Shown here piece after piece: positions 11,650 through 22,479 of a DNA stretch of 64,000 bases. Source of the DNA: Euryodendron excelsum (Eukaryota; Streptophyta; Magnoliopsida; Ericales; Pentaphylacaceae); assembly GCA_033060915.1 (NCBI GenBank), contig CM065392.1:14111501-14175500 (forward strand). Direction: 5' to 3'. The notes beneath the pieces are model-generated. The model searched no databases. It was not told where the DNA came from and worked only from the letters and a program-made list of their open reading frames with translations. Every line of letters begins with the position of its first letter. Position 1 is the first letter of the stretch. The position numbers and the translations under genes were made by a program.

Positions 11650-11657
11650 TATAAATA
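11650..11657 (+). promoter_or_regulatory. TATA box of the Element 1 5' LTR
   Basis: TATAAATA followed by CAGAGCC; same context in five other LTR copies. A transcript should start roughly 25-35 bp downstream. Confidence 0.75.
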
Positions 11658-12499
11658 CAGAGCCTACTCCAGCATTAAAGAGGTCCGCAAACTCAATTTG
11701 AAAGCCCTAATATTCAATATACAGAGTTCGTAACCTCCCTAAACCCTAGCTTCTCTAGGTTTTCCAAACCCTAGCCACCATATAAAACCCTAACCTCCTA
11801 TACACTCATAAACACTCCTATACACTTATACACTAGCCTCCAACCCTCCATTGAAGACTTGAATTGTTGCAACTACAAGCTTTGAAGATCAAAAACAAGC
11901 CCTCGAAGACTGAAGCGAAGACCGAAGAAAAGCAAGAAAAGCAAGGTGTGCAAAGCCAAGCGTAGTAAACAAGACATATGGTAGGTTTTCTCTTTAAGTT
12001 TCTGCACTTCCTCCTTTCTCTTCTCCCTCTTAACCCACTTGGGATTTCTTCTATTTTAATCCTCGATCTTCTTCCCCCTTTTTCTTTACATGCTTGAAAC
12101 AAAGGGATTCCCGGTTCATGTGTAGGATTAGGCCCTTGAAAGTCACCGTGTCGGGGGCTTTTTTTTAGTCTAACCGGAGACCACGTGGGTTCGGCCCCCT
12201 TGATTATGTGGTGAAGCCTTAACCTTATATGTTCATGACCCCAATTTGCATTGTGCATATCATTATCTTGCATTCTTTCAAAAATCGTTTTCAAACTCGT
12301 TTTCAAAGCTTACATTAAACTTATTTTCAAAATTGCATCAAAGTCCTCTTTTTCAAAACTTGTTTTCAAAATCACAATCCTAGGGTGATTCTAGCCTTTC
12401 CATGGCTAGGATTACTTTAGAAAAGTGTTACATTTAAAGTGACCAATATGGTCCACATTTTCAACTCCTTGTTGTTTTCAAAACCACTTTCTTAAAGTG

Positions 12500-14030
12500 G
12501 TTGTAACCTTTTTATGATTAGAATCATTTTAGGAAAGTGAGACATTTTTATACTTTCTAAAAAGCTCTCTTTTGAAAAGTCTCTTTTTTCTAAAACCCTC
12601 TTTTTCAGCATGCTTTCCGAAAACTCTTCTTTCCAAAATTGTTTTCTAAAAACTTTCTCCAAAAATCTATTTTTCAAAACTTCTCTTTTCAAACTCCTTT
12701 CCAAAACACTCTCCTCAAAATTCACTTTCCTAAAAACTCTTTCCAAAAAGCTTCTTCCAAAATCTTGCTTCCAAAACTCTATCAAAGTTTTACTTTTCAA
12801 AAACTTCCTTCCTAAAATTCTTTTCAAAACACATTTTCTAAAAACTCATCTTTAGAATCTTCCTCCAAAATTTTGGTTTCCAAAAACTCACTTTCCAAAA
12901 ATTCCTTTTCTGGATGCCCAAGTCAAGTCCTAGAACCACAATTAGGAAACCCTAATTTTCCTTCCCAAAAATATGATTTTTAAATTTACCTTAAAACCTA
13001 GGTTTCCAAAATCTCCCTATTCGTATCCAAACTATATATTTCCAAAACCTATTTTCTACGTCAAAACTATAGTCTTCCAAATTTAGGGTTTCTAAAATTT
13101 TCCTTTCCAAATCCTTGCCCAAATCCAATCTCCCATTTAGGACACCAAATCCAATCTCCCGTTTAGAAAACTAGATCCAATCCTCCGTTTTTGAAAACAA
13201 AATCCCAATCCCTTGTTTTAGGAAATAGGAATCTTAACCCTTCCTAGTCCAAATCTTTCCTAATTCAACTCCTTCCTAATCTTCTACTTTCCTAAATCTT
13301 AAGTTTCCAAAACTTAAACATAAAAATCTTTCCTAAATTTTAAAACTCAATATCCAAATCTTCCCTAATTCAACCATTTCCTAATTCCATCCCTTTCCAA
13401 ATTTTAACTTTCAAAATCTAAGTTTTCAAATATTTCTTAAACTCAAAGCCTTTTCTAATTTCAAGAATTTATAAAACTCGAATTTTGAATCTTTCTAAAA
13501 TTCTAAACCTCACTAAACTTCAAATCTTTCCAAATCTAAAACTTTCCTAATTCGAAACTTTCTTAATCCAACACTTTCCTAAATTGAAACTTTCCTAAAA
13601 TAAAATTTTCCAAAAATGAGACTTTTCTAATTCGAAACTTCCCTAAACCAAAACTTTCCTAAAACAGAACCTTCCTAATTCGAACCTTTCCTAAATCTAA
13701 TCTTTCCTAAAACTCTTTTGAGTCAAGTTGAATCTTTCTTAAACCCTTCCAAGTCAAATTTTTTCTTAAGTCTCCTCTCTTTCCTAAGTCTAGGTTTCCT
13801 AAACCTCAATCTTTCCAAAACAAGTTCAAATCTTTCTTCCAAATTCTATCTTTCCAAGTCAAGTCCAATCTTTCTTTTCTAAGTTCCTAAGTCTAGGTCT
13901 TTTAAAATCAATCTTTTCAAATCATCCAATCAAAGTCCAAATTTCCTATTCTTCTAATTCCAATTCGAATTCTAACTTCAGCTCTTTTCCAAATCAACTA
14001 TTCTATTTCCAATTGGACTCTTGTCCGAAC
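12500..14030 (+). repeat. G-poor quasi-periodic tract, Element 1 5' LTR
   Basis: A run of CTTTCCTAA / TTTCCAAAA units; 13561-13620 contains only three G. It lies downstream of the TATA box. Not coding. Confidence 0.75.
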
Positions 14031-14452
14031 TATGATTGACCTGATTCCTCAAAAAGAATACGTAGGCAACCCTCTTGGGTGCGGTCGAAACCTTTTTCAA
14101 ATTTCTATTTCCACAACCTTTTCAAACTTCTATTTTCACAACATTTTTCAAACTTCTATTTCCACAATCTTTTTCAAATCTCCAATGCTATAATTTATTT
14201 TTCTAATTCCAAGTTTCTATTTTCAAATCTCTATTTCGAATTTTCAAAACTTTCTAATTTCAAATCTATCTTTTCAAATTTCTTTTTAAATCAAATCAAT
14301 TTATTTCCAAATCTATTTTCCAACTCTCTTATCTTGCACTTGCATATCATGCATCATGTCTTCTTTTTTTTTTTTAAACTATTTTTTCAAAGTGGATAGG
14401 ATTGAACATTTGTTAGTTGAAGACTCTCATAGGTGAATCTAGGGTAAATGGA

Positions 14453-14520
14453 CATGAAGGTACCGCAAGGGCGGGGTAGAGTGATGGCTTAGTGCGTCTT
14501 CCCTACACGTAACCAACCTC
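14453..14520 (+). other. Conserved LTR block with GTAGGG/CCCTAC-type arms
   Basis: Contains GGGCGGGGTAG(A/G)GTGATGG and CTTCCCTACACGTAACCAAC. The same block is readable in all three subfamilies (24462, 37563, 50065, 60585, and minus-strand copies near 1490, 6920, 62070). In most copies GTAGGG can pair with CCCTAC. Function unknown. Confidence 0.55.
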
Positions 14521-14728
14521 CGAATCTAGGATCACTGATTTCAAAGACCAAAAACGGAGTTATTTTTCAAAAAGAGATTAAATGTTTTCCAAAGGTTACC
14601 AAACAACTTGTTTTCTTAAAAACCCTCTCTTAAGGAGGTATTTTCAAAATCGTTTTCAAAAACCCTAAGTGTAATCTTTGGATTATGCTTAGTTTTTAGG
14701 TGAACTAACTGACCTTAATCAAGTTAGG

Positions 14729-14738
14729 AGGGGACTCC
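14729..14738 (+). other. Internal PBS-like site, Element 1 (degraded)
   Basis: AGGGGACTCC in place of TGGCGACTCC, 151 bp before the LTR end. The preceding stem is reduced to CTAACT/AGTTAG. Confidence 0.45.
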
Positions 14739-14891
14739 AAATCTTTTCTAAAAGCTCTATATTCAAATCTATTTTCAATTCAAACCTAGTCGCACACATT
14801 CTTCTAGGAGGATGAGTTCTAACGAGAGAGTACAACGTTTTTCCCGCTTGTGTGTGTATTCCTTGAGTGCGAAAAATCTAACCGCGACAAC

Positions 14892-14908
14892 TGGCGACTC
14901 CACTGGGG
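14892..14908 (+). other. Element 1 primer-binding site, tRNA-Arg type (intact)
   Basis: TGGCGACTCCACTGGGG, two bases after the LTR end. From memory it is complementary to the 3' end of plant tRNA-Arg(ACG) including CCA. A tRNA-Arg PBS is typical of Ogre-type elements. Confidence 0.88.
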
Positions 14909-15259
14909 ATACTTCGAGGGTTAGGCCGTAATGTCTCTTTACCCTTCACCCATGTAGAGTCCTCAAGTAACTTGTTCAATCCTATTCACTTTAAATTTTC
15001 AAAACCACATTTTCAAAATTGTTTTCAAAAAACATGCATTTATTCATAATATCTTATATTAAGTTTGTCATCCACATACTAACTCTTGCATCTTTGTTTT
15101 GTAAGTGCGCGTTATGTTTAAACATTATTAATTGTTGTGCATGAATGTGATGAATAGGATGGATGTGAGTTGTTGGGCTCTTTCCTCCACTTTCAAAAAT
15201 CACACACACACTGCACGTGGACTTGCATTCTGCATACTTGCATTATTACCCTGATGTGA

Positions 15260-15277
15260 CCTTTCTAGTTAGAAAGG
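15260..15277 (+). other. Conserved leader hairpin, Element 1
   Basis: CCTTTCTAGTTAGAAAGG: 7-8 bp perfect stem with a tiny loop. Element 2 is identical. Element 3 reads CCCTTCTAGATAGAAGGG, a paired T-A to C-G change that keeps the stem. Confidence 0.65.
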
Positions 15278-16186
15278 GAGAATGGTATATTGGTTGTGGG
15301 CAAGATGTTGTGTCAGTTTCTTCTCCTACGGCCTCTTGTTGGTTCCCCCGTTCGAATCACCAACCGATCATGGCACCACCTCGGGGAGTGGGCCTAGGTT
15401 TGAAGATCCGGGGACCGAGCCTTTTTAGGATGCATTAGTCAACCCTCAACCACATACTCATATAGATACCTTGCATAGCCGAACCTCTGCCGGATTTAAG
15501 ACAAGCGTCCTGTTTTTCAAAACCATGGAGGAAAGGGTGATTGCTCTTATTTTCATTTATATGTCTATTCCTGTTGTTATAATGAATGCATCCTTACTGT
15601 TATAATGACTATTTAACTGCTCATGCATACACGTTTACCTTGCTATTGTATTCTCTCTCCTTATACTCTTTACATATCCATGTTCATGCATTTAATATCC
15701 CATATCAAGACAAAAGTTCCAATTAACTCAAGTCACTGCCTTCTCGTGCATATGATCAACCCATTGAGAGTGACACCAAGTTCACTCTCCCTTGCATTAA
15801 GCTTACCCAAACCCTAAGGGTTCCCACATCACCCTGAGGACTTATGGCATGCATACCAATCCATTCCATAAGAGGGGCCCCAATCCCTCTACACTCACGG
15901 AGATAGGATTGTCAAGAAGACAAAGGGCAATCGATCAACAAGGTCCCTCAGCGACCTCCTCAACATCAAATCCAACGAAGGCGAATCCAAAGACTCAAGA
16001 GTAGTTTAGGGTTTCCTTCGTAAAATTAGATAAGTGGAACCCCCAAAGGAACATGTTCCCTCTCTGCCTGTTTAAATGTATTTAAATTCTTTTGTATATT
16101 AAACCCGAAGTTAAATGTATTTTTCTATTTTCCATGAATGAGTGAATGAATAAATGCATGAATGAAGGAAAGGTTCCCGTCTGATG

Positions 16187-16374
16187 GTAAGGCATCTGCA
16201 TATAGTGGCAATCCCCTGTCTCCAAAAGTGAGCCAATACATCACGCCTAGCTTCCCTCTTAAAGGAGGGGCACCCTAGGACATGCATTACATTAAGCTCT
16301 CTAAGAATCAAAAACTGACTTGCGATTTTTGTTTTTGTCTTTTTTTCTTTCCTCCTTTTTCTTTCTATTTACAG
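16187..16374 (+). other. Candidate leader intron upstream of gag
   Basis: Donor-like GTAAGG at 16187, then a long pyrimidine run ending CTATTTACAG at 16374, about 90 bp before the gag start. Element 2 has GTAAGG at 26176 and TTGGTTTTAG ending 26330; Element 3 has CAGGTATAAT at 51767 and a C/T-rich stretch near 51910-51950. Splicing is inferred only. Confidence 0.35.
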
Positions 16375-16463
16375 AGGGCACCCTACAATGAGTCAATATT
16401 GCTCCTAAAAAGGGGCAACATCCATCTAGGGATCCCATTATCACCCGGCAAAGAGCATCACTG

Positions 16464-17825
16464 ATGGCTGCCAATCTTGAAGAATCATCTCAAATCTCTC
16501 GGGAAGAGGTCAACAAAATGAGGAGTAAGATGGATGAGATGCTCAAAGTAATTCAAACTATGGCTATAAAGGATACTATTGTAGTCCCATCATTATCCAT
16601 GACTTCGTCAAAGTACCCCAAACTCGCTAATCCAAGGATCGTGCTTTAGTCTGACAATGCGGGGACGAATAAGGAAGATGCTAAAGGGATCAACGCTGAA
16701 GAGGACGAGACCATATTGCTTTCACCTATCATGAAGAAGGCCCCCCTAGACCCTCTCAGTTTGAAAATCGAAGGATTAAAGGATTCACTGCGAAGTCTCC
16801 ATGGCCACGACACTTAAGGGTTCACTGCCTATAACGAGTTATGTTTCTTTCCAGATCACCCGAGACTTGCTAAGTTTAAAATGCCCGACTTCCAGAAGTA
16901 TGACAGCACTGGTGACACTATTGCTCATCTTCGCCTGTATGCCGAGGCACTGAATGGTTATGGCAACAATCCAAAGCTCCTCATGCAACTATTCCACCAT
17001 AGTCTTATTGGGTCTTATTTGCAATGGTTTGCCCGTCTAGACCTAAGAAGGATCACCACCTAGATTGAGCTGGTCAACACATTTAAAGCCTAATATCGCC
17101 ACAACATAGACATCACTTATGACCGTTGGTCCATGATGACAATGAGTAAAGGAGAGAAAGAAAGCTTCAAAAGCTATGCCCTTAGATGGAGAGAAGCAGC
17201 AGCACAAGTCAATCTCCCTTTAGAAGATAAGGAATATGTTCAACTGTTCGTACATACCTTCTTGGGCATATACTATGAAAAGCTCTGCACGAGTGTTGGG
17301 AGAAACTTTTCTGAGCTTATCATGCAAGGGGAGATGATAGAAAATGGCCTAAAAATTGGAAGGATCGTTAACCCCTATGCTAAAGAAGTTTCTGCAAGCT
17401 TAGCAAGGAAGGTGCCCACAGCATCAGAAATGGGTCGAAAGGAGGGAGAAGTGTCTGCCATCTTATCTGCTCAACCACTGCAATGTCACCCCTAATACCA
17501 ATCTCAGACCCCTGTGGCTACTTAAGCACCTACTCCTAGGCCTAACACAGCCCAACAACATCTTAACCCCAATAAGCAGGCCCGCCGACCTCGTGCCTTT
17601 TCCCCTCTAACTTGCACCCAAACAAAAGCTTATCATGACCTCTTACAAACCAACCTTCTGACCCCCATACCCGCTCCACCACTGCCAAATCCTTTACCCC
17701 CTACTTTCGACCCGACCCTTATTTGTGAGTACCATTCTAGAAGTCAAGGGCATAACACTGAGCATTGTCTCTTCTTGAAGCACATGATACAAGATTTGAT
17801 CGACGCTGGAGTCATCGCCACCTAG
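16464..17825 (+). pseudogene. gag: Element 1 gag (capsid/nucleocapsid) pseudogene
   Basis: One reading frame from ATG at 16464 to TAG at 17823-17825 (about 450 codons) with at least six in-frame stops (for example 16647, 16815, 17061, 17091, 17493) and no frameshift. The N-terminal part (MAANLEESSQISREEVNKM) looks coiled-coil. The capsid core of the retrotransposon gag family follows: MPDFQKYDSTGDTIAHLRLY, LQWFARL, then FKSYALRWREAAAQV and LIMQGEMIENGLKIG. A C-terminal knuckle-like motif CEYHSRSQGHNTEHC is the C-x2-H ... G-H-x4-C form seen in Tat/Ogre gag, followed by MIQDLIDAGVI. Known role of intact gag: assembling the particle around element RNA. This copy cannot make it. No protease or RT follows. 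Confidence 0.88.
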
Positions 17826-19860
17826 AGGAGGAACCATGCAATCAAGCATAGAAGAAATTGGTGTGATTCCGGGACCTCTCTGGAGTGTTTTTTTTCAAAG
17901 TGCAATGAAAAGGGAAGTTCCTACAAAATTCGTCTATTTTCTTTTCATCTCTCTATTTCTCACATATCTTCTTTAAATAAACATTACATGCCATGTAATC
18001 GTATTTCTAAATGAAAATAGGTAGTTCCCAATTTATCCCCTTTGTCTCATACTCTTGTTGCTGATTATTGTATTTAAGGATTCTTTCCCATTCAGTAATG
18101 ACTTGACATGAAGGGTAGGATAGCATGGGCAACCCATTTAAAAGGGTTTAAAACCTTTGAGAGACTGAGAGAGAGAGTGAGAGATAGGAGGAAGACAATC
18201 TCAACAAAAAGGTGGGAATTCTATTGAAGAGGCGACACTTGCATAATATCTTGGCTAGGCGATAGGTATCCGAGACTCCAAAATGAGGAGAAGCCATTAT
18301 TCTATTTATCCCAAATACACACTACCCTTTGCTTAGCGCACTAGAGTCGTACATAATTTCTTTTTAGATATCGTCAAACCAAAAACCATCCCCCACATCA
18401 GGGTAGGCATAGAGTAGTTGATTTAAAGGAATATATAGGGGTTCACTAGCTGAAGCACATCATCCCTAGGAATAGTGTCTAAATTTTGTACAAAGGCTTT
18501 ATGGACTAAGCAATTCAATTTGAAATGATTAGAGGCCCTCAATTCTGCTACTATACACAAAAAATATCCCATTTGCTTAACCCACTAGTGCCTCATAAAA
18601 AGCGAAAGATTTTTGTTAACCCCGATCTGGAACCATTTCCCTACATTGGGGCAGACAGGCAGTAGAAGATCTAGCAGAGAATGTCATCGACCATCAAGCT
18701 GAAGTAACGTGAAGGCTCTGTTGATCAAGCAATCTTGTTCAAAATAAAAAAAGGCCCTCATTTCATTTCTCATACAACTAAAAGCAACCCTTGTCAAACC
18801 TGTTGAGCCAGTTACCTTTTTCTCTAGAAAGAAACCCCTAACCTAGGGATCACTGCCCACAATGGGTTAGATTGAGTTGTTAAGAAAAAGGTCAAAGGAG
18901 AAAAAGGGTTGCAGAATTGTTCCTTTCATAAAAAGAAAGAAAAGAGATGAAAAGGAACAGCAAATGAAAAGAGTTGCCAAGGGCAGGAGGCTGAAAACAA
19001 AAAATATTTGTGTTATCTTGAAGAATATATAGAAAGGCCAAAAGTCAGGGGACAAACGTTAGATAACTCCGTTACAAGGTCAAGGATTAGACTACAAGAA
19101 AGGTGAACTCTTTAAAGAATATATATTCAAAGGTGATCTTAGGTAGTAAGGAAGCCCAGTAGAATCAATAGGTTTGAGCCTTTACCCCTTCTTGTTAAAC
19201 CCCAAACCATGGCCTACATTACAACCCTACTAAAGTCCACTTTGATTGAGAAAGATTGCTTGATCTAAATGAGCCAGATATGTTTCTGAAGCTAGAGGAG
19301 GATATAAGGGGATGAAACCCCACTGGAAGACCAACCAAGGATGGTGCAGATCTAAACCCTACTGGAAAGAACATCAAATTTGAGCTTACATATCCCGTTC
19401 ATTTATAAACCCCTTAACCTAGCCTACGTTACGGTCGAAATTAAAGTCCTCTCTGATCAAAGAAAATTACTTAGTCCAAATAAGCCTGAATAATACAAAG
19501 TCGACTAGGATGAGAAAGGAGAATTGGAAGGGAATGCAAGGGGCAATCTCATGCTCCAAGTTGTGCTCAGTTGGTTTTGGTTTAAACAACCCACTAAAAG
19601 AAGATCTTTGAGCCTAAATATCCATTCGTTTCTTATAACCCCTGAACCCAGCCTACATTACAATCCTAAAAGAAGTCTTCTCGGATTGAGGGCTTAGCTG
19701 TTTATCGCTCTGCAAAGGGCATGCGAGTCGTCGCTTAAACCATGGCGACATTTTGGAAATCTGAGCGAAAAAACCAAGTGAGGTCAGAAAAATCCTAAAC
19801 AGCAACCCCGTAGAAAATAGGGATAAGATAGCAAACCCAAAGGTCAACATCCCTGGAGAA
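17826..19860 (+). mobile_element. Element 1 post-gag spacer (no pol)
   Basis: About 2 kb with no readable pol. It starts with a T-rich stretch (17880-17990) that could be an old intron. From about 18100 on it aligns with the Element 2 spacer (27900-29200), for example GGCCCTCATTTCATTT and AAACCTGTTGAGCCA, so it is an ancestral part of the subfamilies rather than random sequence. Element 2 interrupts it at 19865/19866. Confidence 0.65.
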
Positions 19861-19865
19861 TGGTG
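19861..19865. repeat. TSD TGGTG, left copy of Element 2
   Basis: TGGTG directly before the 5' LTR; repeated directly after the 3' LTR at 38003-38007. Confidence 0.93.
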
Positions 19866-20123
19866 TGTAAGCAATCCATTTTTGACCGCTCGGCAGTCTA
19901 CACTCTGTCCAAACTTGTACTCAAGTCAATATGGACGTATTCCAATCGAAACCAACTCTCCAAGTCTAAATCTCATTTGTCCATCGCTTCGCGGACTCAC
20001 TAGGCCCAAATAGAGGTAAAATGACCAAAATGCCCTTAGGGGCACTGTCCTTTCCAATTCCAATTCCAATTCCAATCCCTCTCTCAAGACAGTTGATTCC
20101 TCGAGACGGTAAATCTACTCCAA

Positions 20124-20360
20124 CCAGGCACGTCTTTCCGAAGACGGTAAGTCCCCTTTCCAATTCCAAATCAGGCACGTCCTTCCAAAGATGGTAAGAC
20201 CCTTTCCAATTCCAAATTAGGCACGTCTTTCCCAAGATGGTAAGTCCCCTTTTCAATTCGAAATCAGGCACGTCTTTTCGAAGACTATAAGTCCCCTTTC
20301 CAAATTCCAAATCAGGCACGTCTTTCCGAAGACGATAAGATCCCTTTCCAATTCCAATCC
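20124..20360. repeat. U3 minisatellite, about 48-bp units (5 copies)
   Basis: GGCACGTC(T/C)TT recurs near 20124, 20172, 20216, 20265 and 20311, each unit followed by GGTAAG-like text and CCTTTCCAATTCCAAAT. The best units contain CGTCTTTCCGAAGACG, a 6-bp stem with a TCCG loop. Confidence 0.85.
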
Positions 20361-21429
20361 CACTCTCAAGACAGTTTATTCCTCGAGACGGTCTGACGCG
20401 TTTTTCAAAGAAAATCTCTTAAAAATGGTAAGTCCCTTTAAACCTGTCGACCGGGACGAGACCCCAAGTCCCTTAGAAGGTAGAACGGTCCACCTTTGGA
20501 ACCTACTAGCCAGCCAATGCAGAAATGTCTGTTTATGCATGCCTTCAAAGAAAGTTGACTTCTCAGGTGCTAAGTCCATTTAGCAGCTTCCAGAGATCAG
20601 GCAATCTTGGGAATGATCACTAATCGTCGAAGTAGCGGAAATACTTACAAACATCACAACCGTTAGAGTAGCGGAAATAATCGCAAGCAGGTCGATATAG
20701 GAAATTGCCAACAAACCCCTGTATCACACGACCGCCGTCAGAGTGGCGAAAACACTCAAAACCCAGGTCAACATCGGTGTCTACTAGCCCACTTCGATAA
20801 AAAATGACTAAACTGTACCTTGGGCCTTTTTCGGCACGTTTCTCGAGAACACACCTGAGTCTTCAGAATGGTGAGTCCAACCGTCTAAGATTGTCTTAAG
20901 AGTAATCCGGCAGGATTAAGTTCCTTCTAGTCAATTTCGGGCCAACTCCGAGACTTTCCGGTCAAGATGACCATTTTGCCCCTAGGTATCCGAACGCCCC
21001 GGGGACCACACCGGCTCTGGGTATCAATTCGGTAACCTCCCGAGAATACTTCTTGTAGTATTTCCGACCTTCCTCTATCTTTCCGGATCATTTCGAGTCA
21101 GTTCTGGTAAACCCAGTGCGAAATGACCGTTTTGCCCCTGGTGGGCCGATCACCTTTTTCGACCACACCGGCTCTGGGTATCAAACCAACAACCTTTGAG
21201 AACATTCTGAATAATGTTTTCAAATCTTAAGTCTTCTTCCGGGACAGTCCGAGTCCATCCCGGTAGCTTCCCGATCTAATTGATCGTTTTGCCCCTAAAG
21301 GCCCGGTCAATCCTTCCGACACATCCTATCCTCATTTTTCAAGTCAAATACCTCCGGGACACTATTCTAAGTGTTCCTATTCTAAGCCTAGTATAGGTGC
21401 TCAAATCTAGTTAAAGATATGTTGCTTGC

Positions 21430-21540
21430 CGACCTTAATAGTTTCCTAATTGGCTGGCACCACTAGTAATGGCGCCAAGCCAATATTTGGCCTGGAGTGG
21501 CGCTAGAAGCATTTTTGGCCTAGCGCCATTGCAACAGGCG
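21430..21540 (+). promoter_or_regulatory. GGCGCC cluster, Element 2 5' LTR (eroded)
   Basis: Same place as the other clusters, but only one GGCGCC remains (in ATGGCGCCAAG) with GGCACC, GTGGCGC and AGCGCC variants, suggesting point decay. Confidence 0.5.
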
Positions 21541-21558
21541 TCAGGTCTATCCCATCTC

Positions 21559-21566
21559 TATAAATA
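21559..21566 (+). promoter_or_regulatory. TATA box of the Element 2 5' LTR
   Basis: TATAAATA followed by CAGAGCCTCCTCCA, about 1.7 kb into the LTR. Confidence 0.75.
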
Positions 21567-21955
21567 CAGAGCCTCCTCCAACGTGAAAGGGGTCCGAAAA
21601 CTCAGTCTAAAAATCCTATATTTTGATACATAGAGATCGTACACTTCCTAAACCCTAGCTTCCTTAGGTTTTCCAAACCCTAAACCTATATACACTCATA
21701 CACACCCCTACACACTTATACACTAGCCTCCAACCCTCCATTGAAGACTTGGATTGCTACAACTATGAAGATTTCAAAACCGAAGACGAGCCCTTGAAGA
21801 TTAAGAAAAAAGTGAAGCGAAGATTGAAGAAAAGCAAGGCGCGCAAAATAAACAAGACACAAGGTAGGCTTTCGTTTTACGTTTCTGCACTTTCCCCTCT
21901 CTTTTCTCTCTCCTAACCCAGTTAGGTTTTCTCTATTTTAATCCCCTATCTCTTT

Positions 21956-21978
21956 CCCCCCCCCCCCCCCCCCCCCCC
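21956..21978. repeat. Mononucleotide C run (23 C)
   Basis: Sits where other LTRs have only a few C (for example near 35090 and 12070); the solo LTR has 14 at the same place. Confidence 0.9.
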
Positions 21979-22479
21979 AACCACTTTTCTTTGCATGCTT
22001 GAAACAAGGGGACTCCCGGTCCATGTGTAGGATTAGACTATTGGAGGGTCAACATGTCGGGAGCTTTTCTTTAGGCTAACTGGAGACCACGTGGGTTCGG
22101 CCCCCTTGATTATGTGGTGAAGCCTTAACCTTGTATGTTCACGATCCCAAATTTGCATTGTGCATACATGATCTTGCATCTCTCCAAAATCGTTTTCAAA
22201 CTCGTTTTCAAAATTTGCATTAAACTTGTTTTCAAAATTGCATCAAAATCTCCTTTTCAAAACTTGTTTTCAAAATCACAATCCTAGGGTGATTTTAGCA
22301 TTTCCATAGCTAGGGTAGCTTTAGGAAAGTGTTATATTTAAAGTGACTTTTGTGGTCCATGTTTTCAAATCTTATTATTTTCAAAACCATTTTCTTAAAG
22401 TGGTTCTAGCCTTCTTATGGTTAGAATCGCTTTAAGAAAGTGAGACACTTTTATACCTTCTAAAAACTCTCTTTTCAAA

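Larger units (their letters stand above)
10960..14889 (+). mobile_element. Element 1 5' LTR (3930 bp)
   Basis: TGTAAGCACCCCATTTTTG to ACCGCGACA. U3 is short (about 690 bp to the TATA box) and lacks the tandem arrays of subfamily I, which accounts for the smaller size. It has the GGCGCC/TGGCGCCA cluster (about 11525-11630), the TATA box, the G-poor tract and the conserved U5 end. Two bases separate its end from the PBS. A 157-residue minus-strand frame at 11833-12306 is chance. Confidence 0.9.
14909..16463 (+). mobile_element. Element 1 leader (untranslated)
   Basis: About 1.55 kb between PBS and gag. It is well conserved in M1, Element 2 and, more distantly, Element 3. Blocks include CACACACACTGCA, the hairpin at 15260, TTGTGGGCAAGATG, GTGTCAGTTTCT, and GAGGGGCCCCAATCCCTC near 15875. 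Open frames such as 15217-15438 are not kept in the other copies, so conservation looks like RNA rather than protein. Confidence 0.75.

Noticed and set aside
11833..12306. 157-residue open frame on the minus strand
   Set aside because: It runs antisense through the LTR transcript region, has no recognisable domain, and is broken in the collinear LTRs.
15217..15438. Conserved-looking small protein in the leader
   Set aside because: The peptide resembles the frame at 25166-25369, but the frame shifts or stops in M1 and Element 3; conservation is at RNA level.
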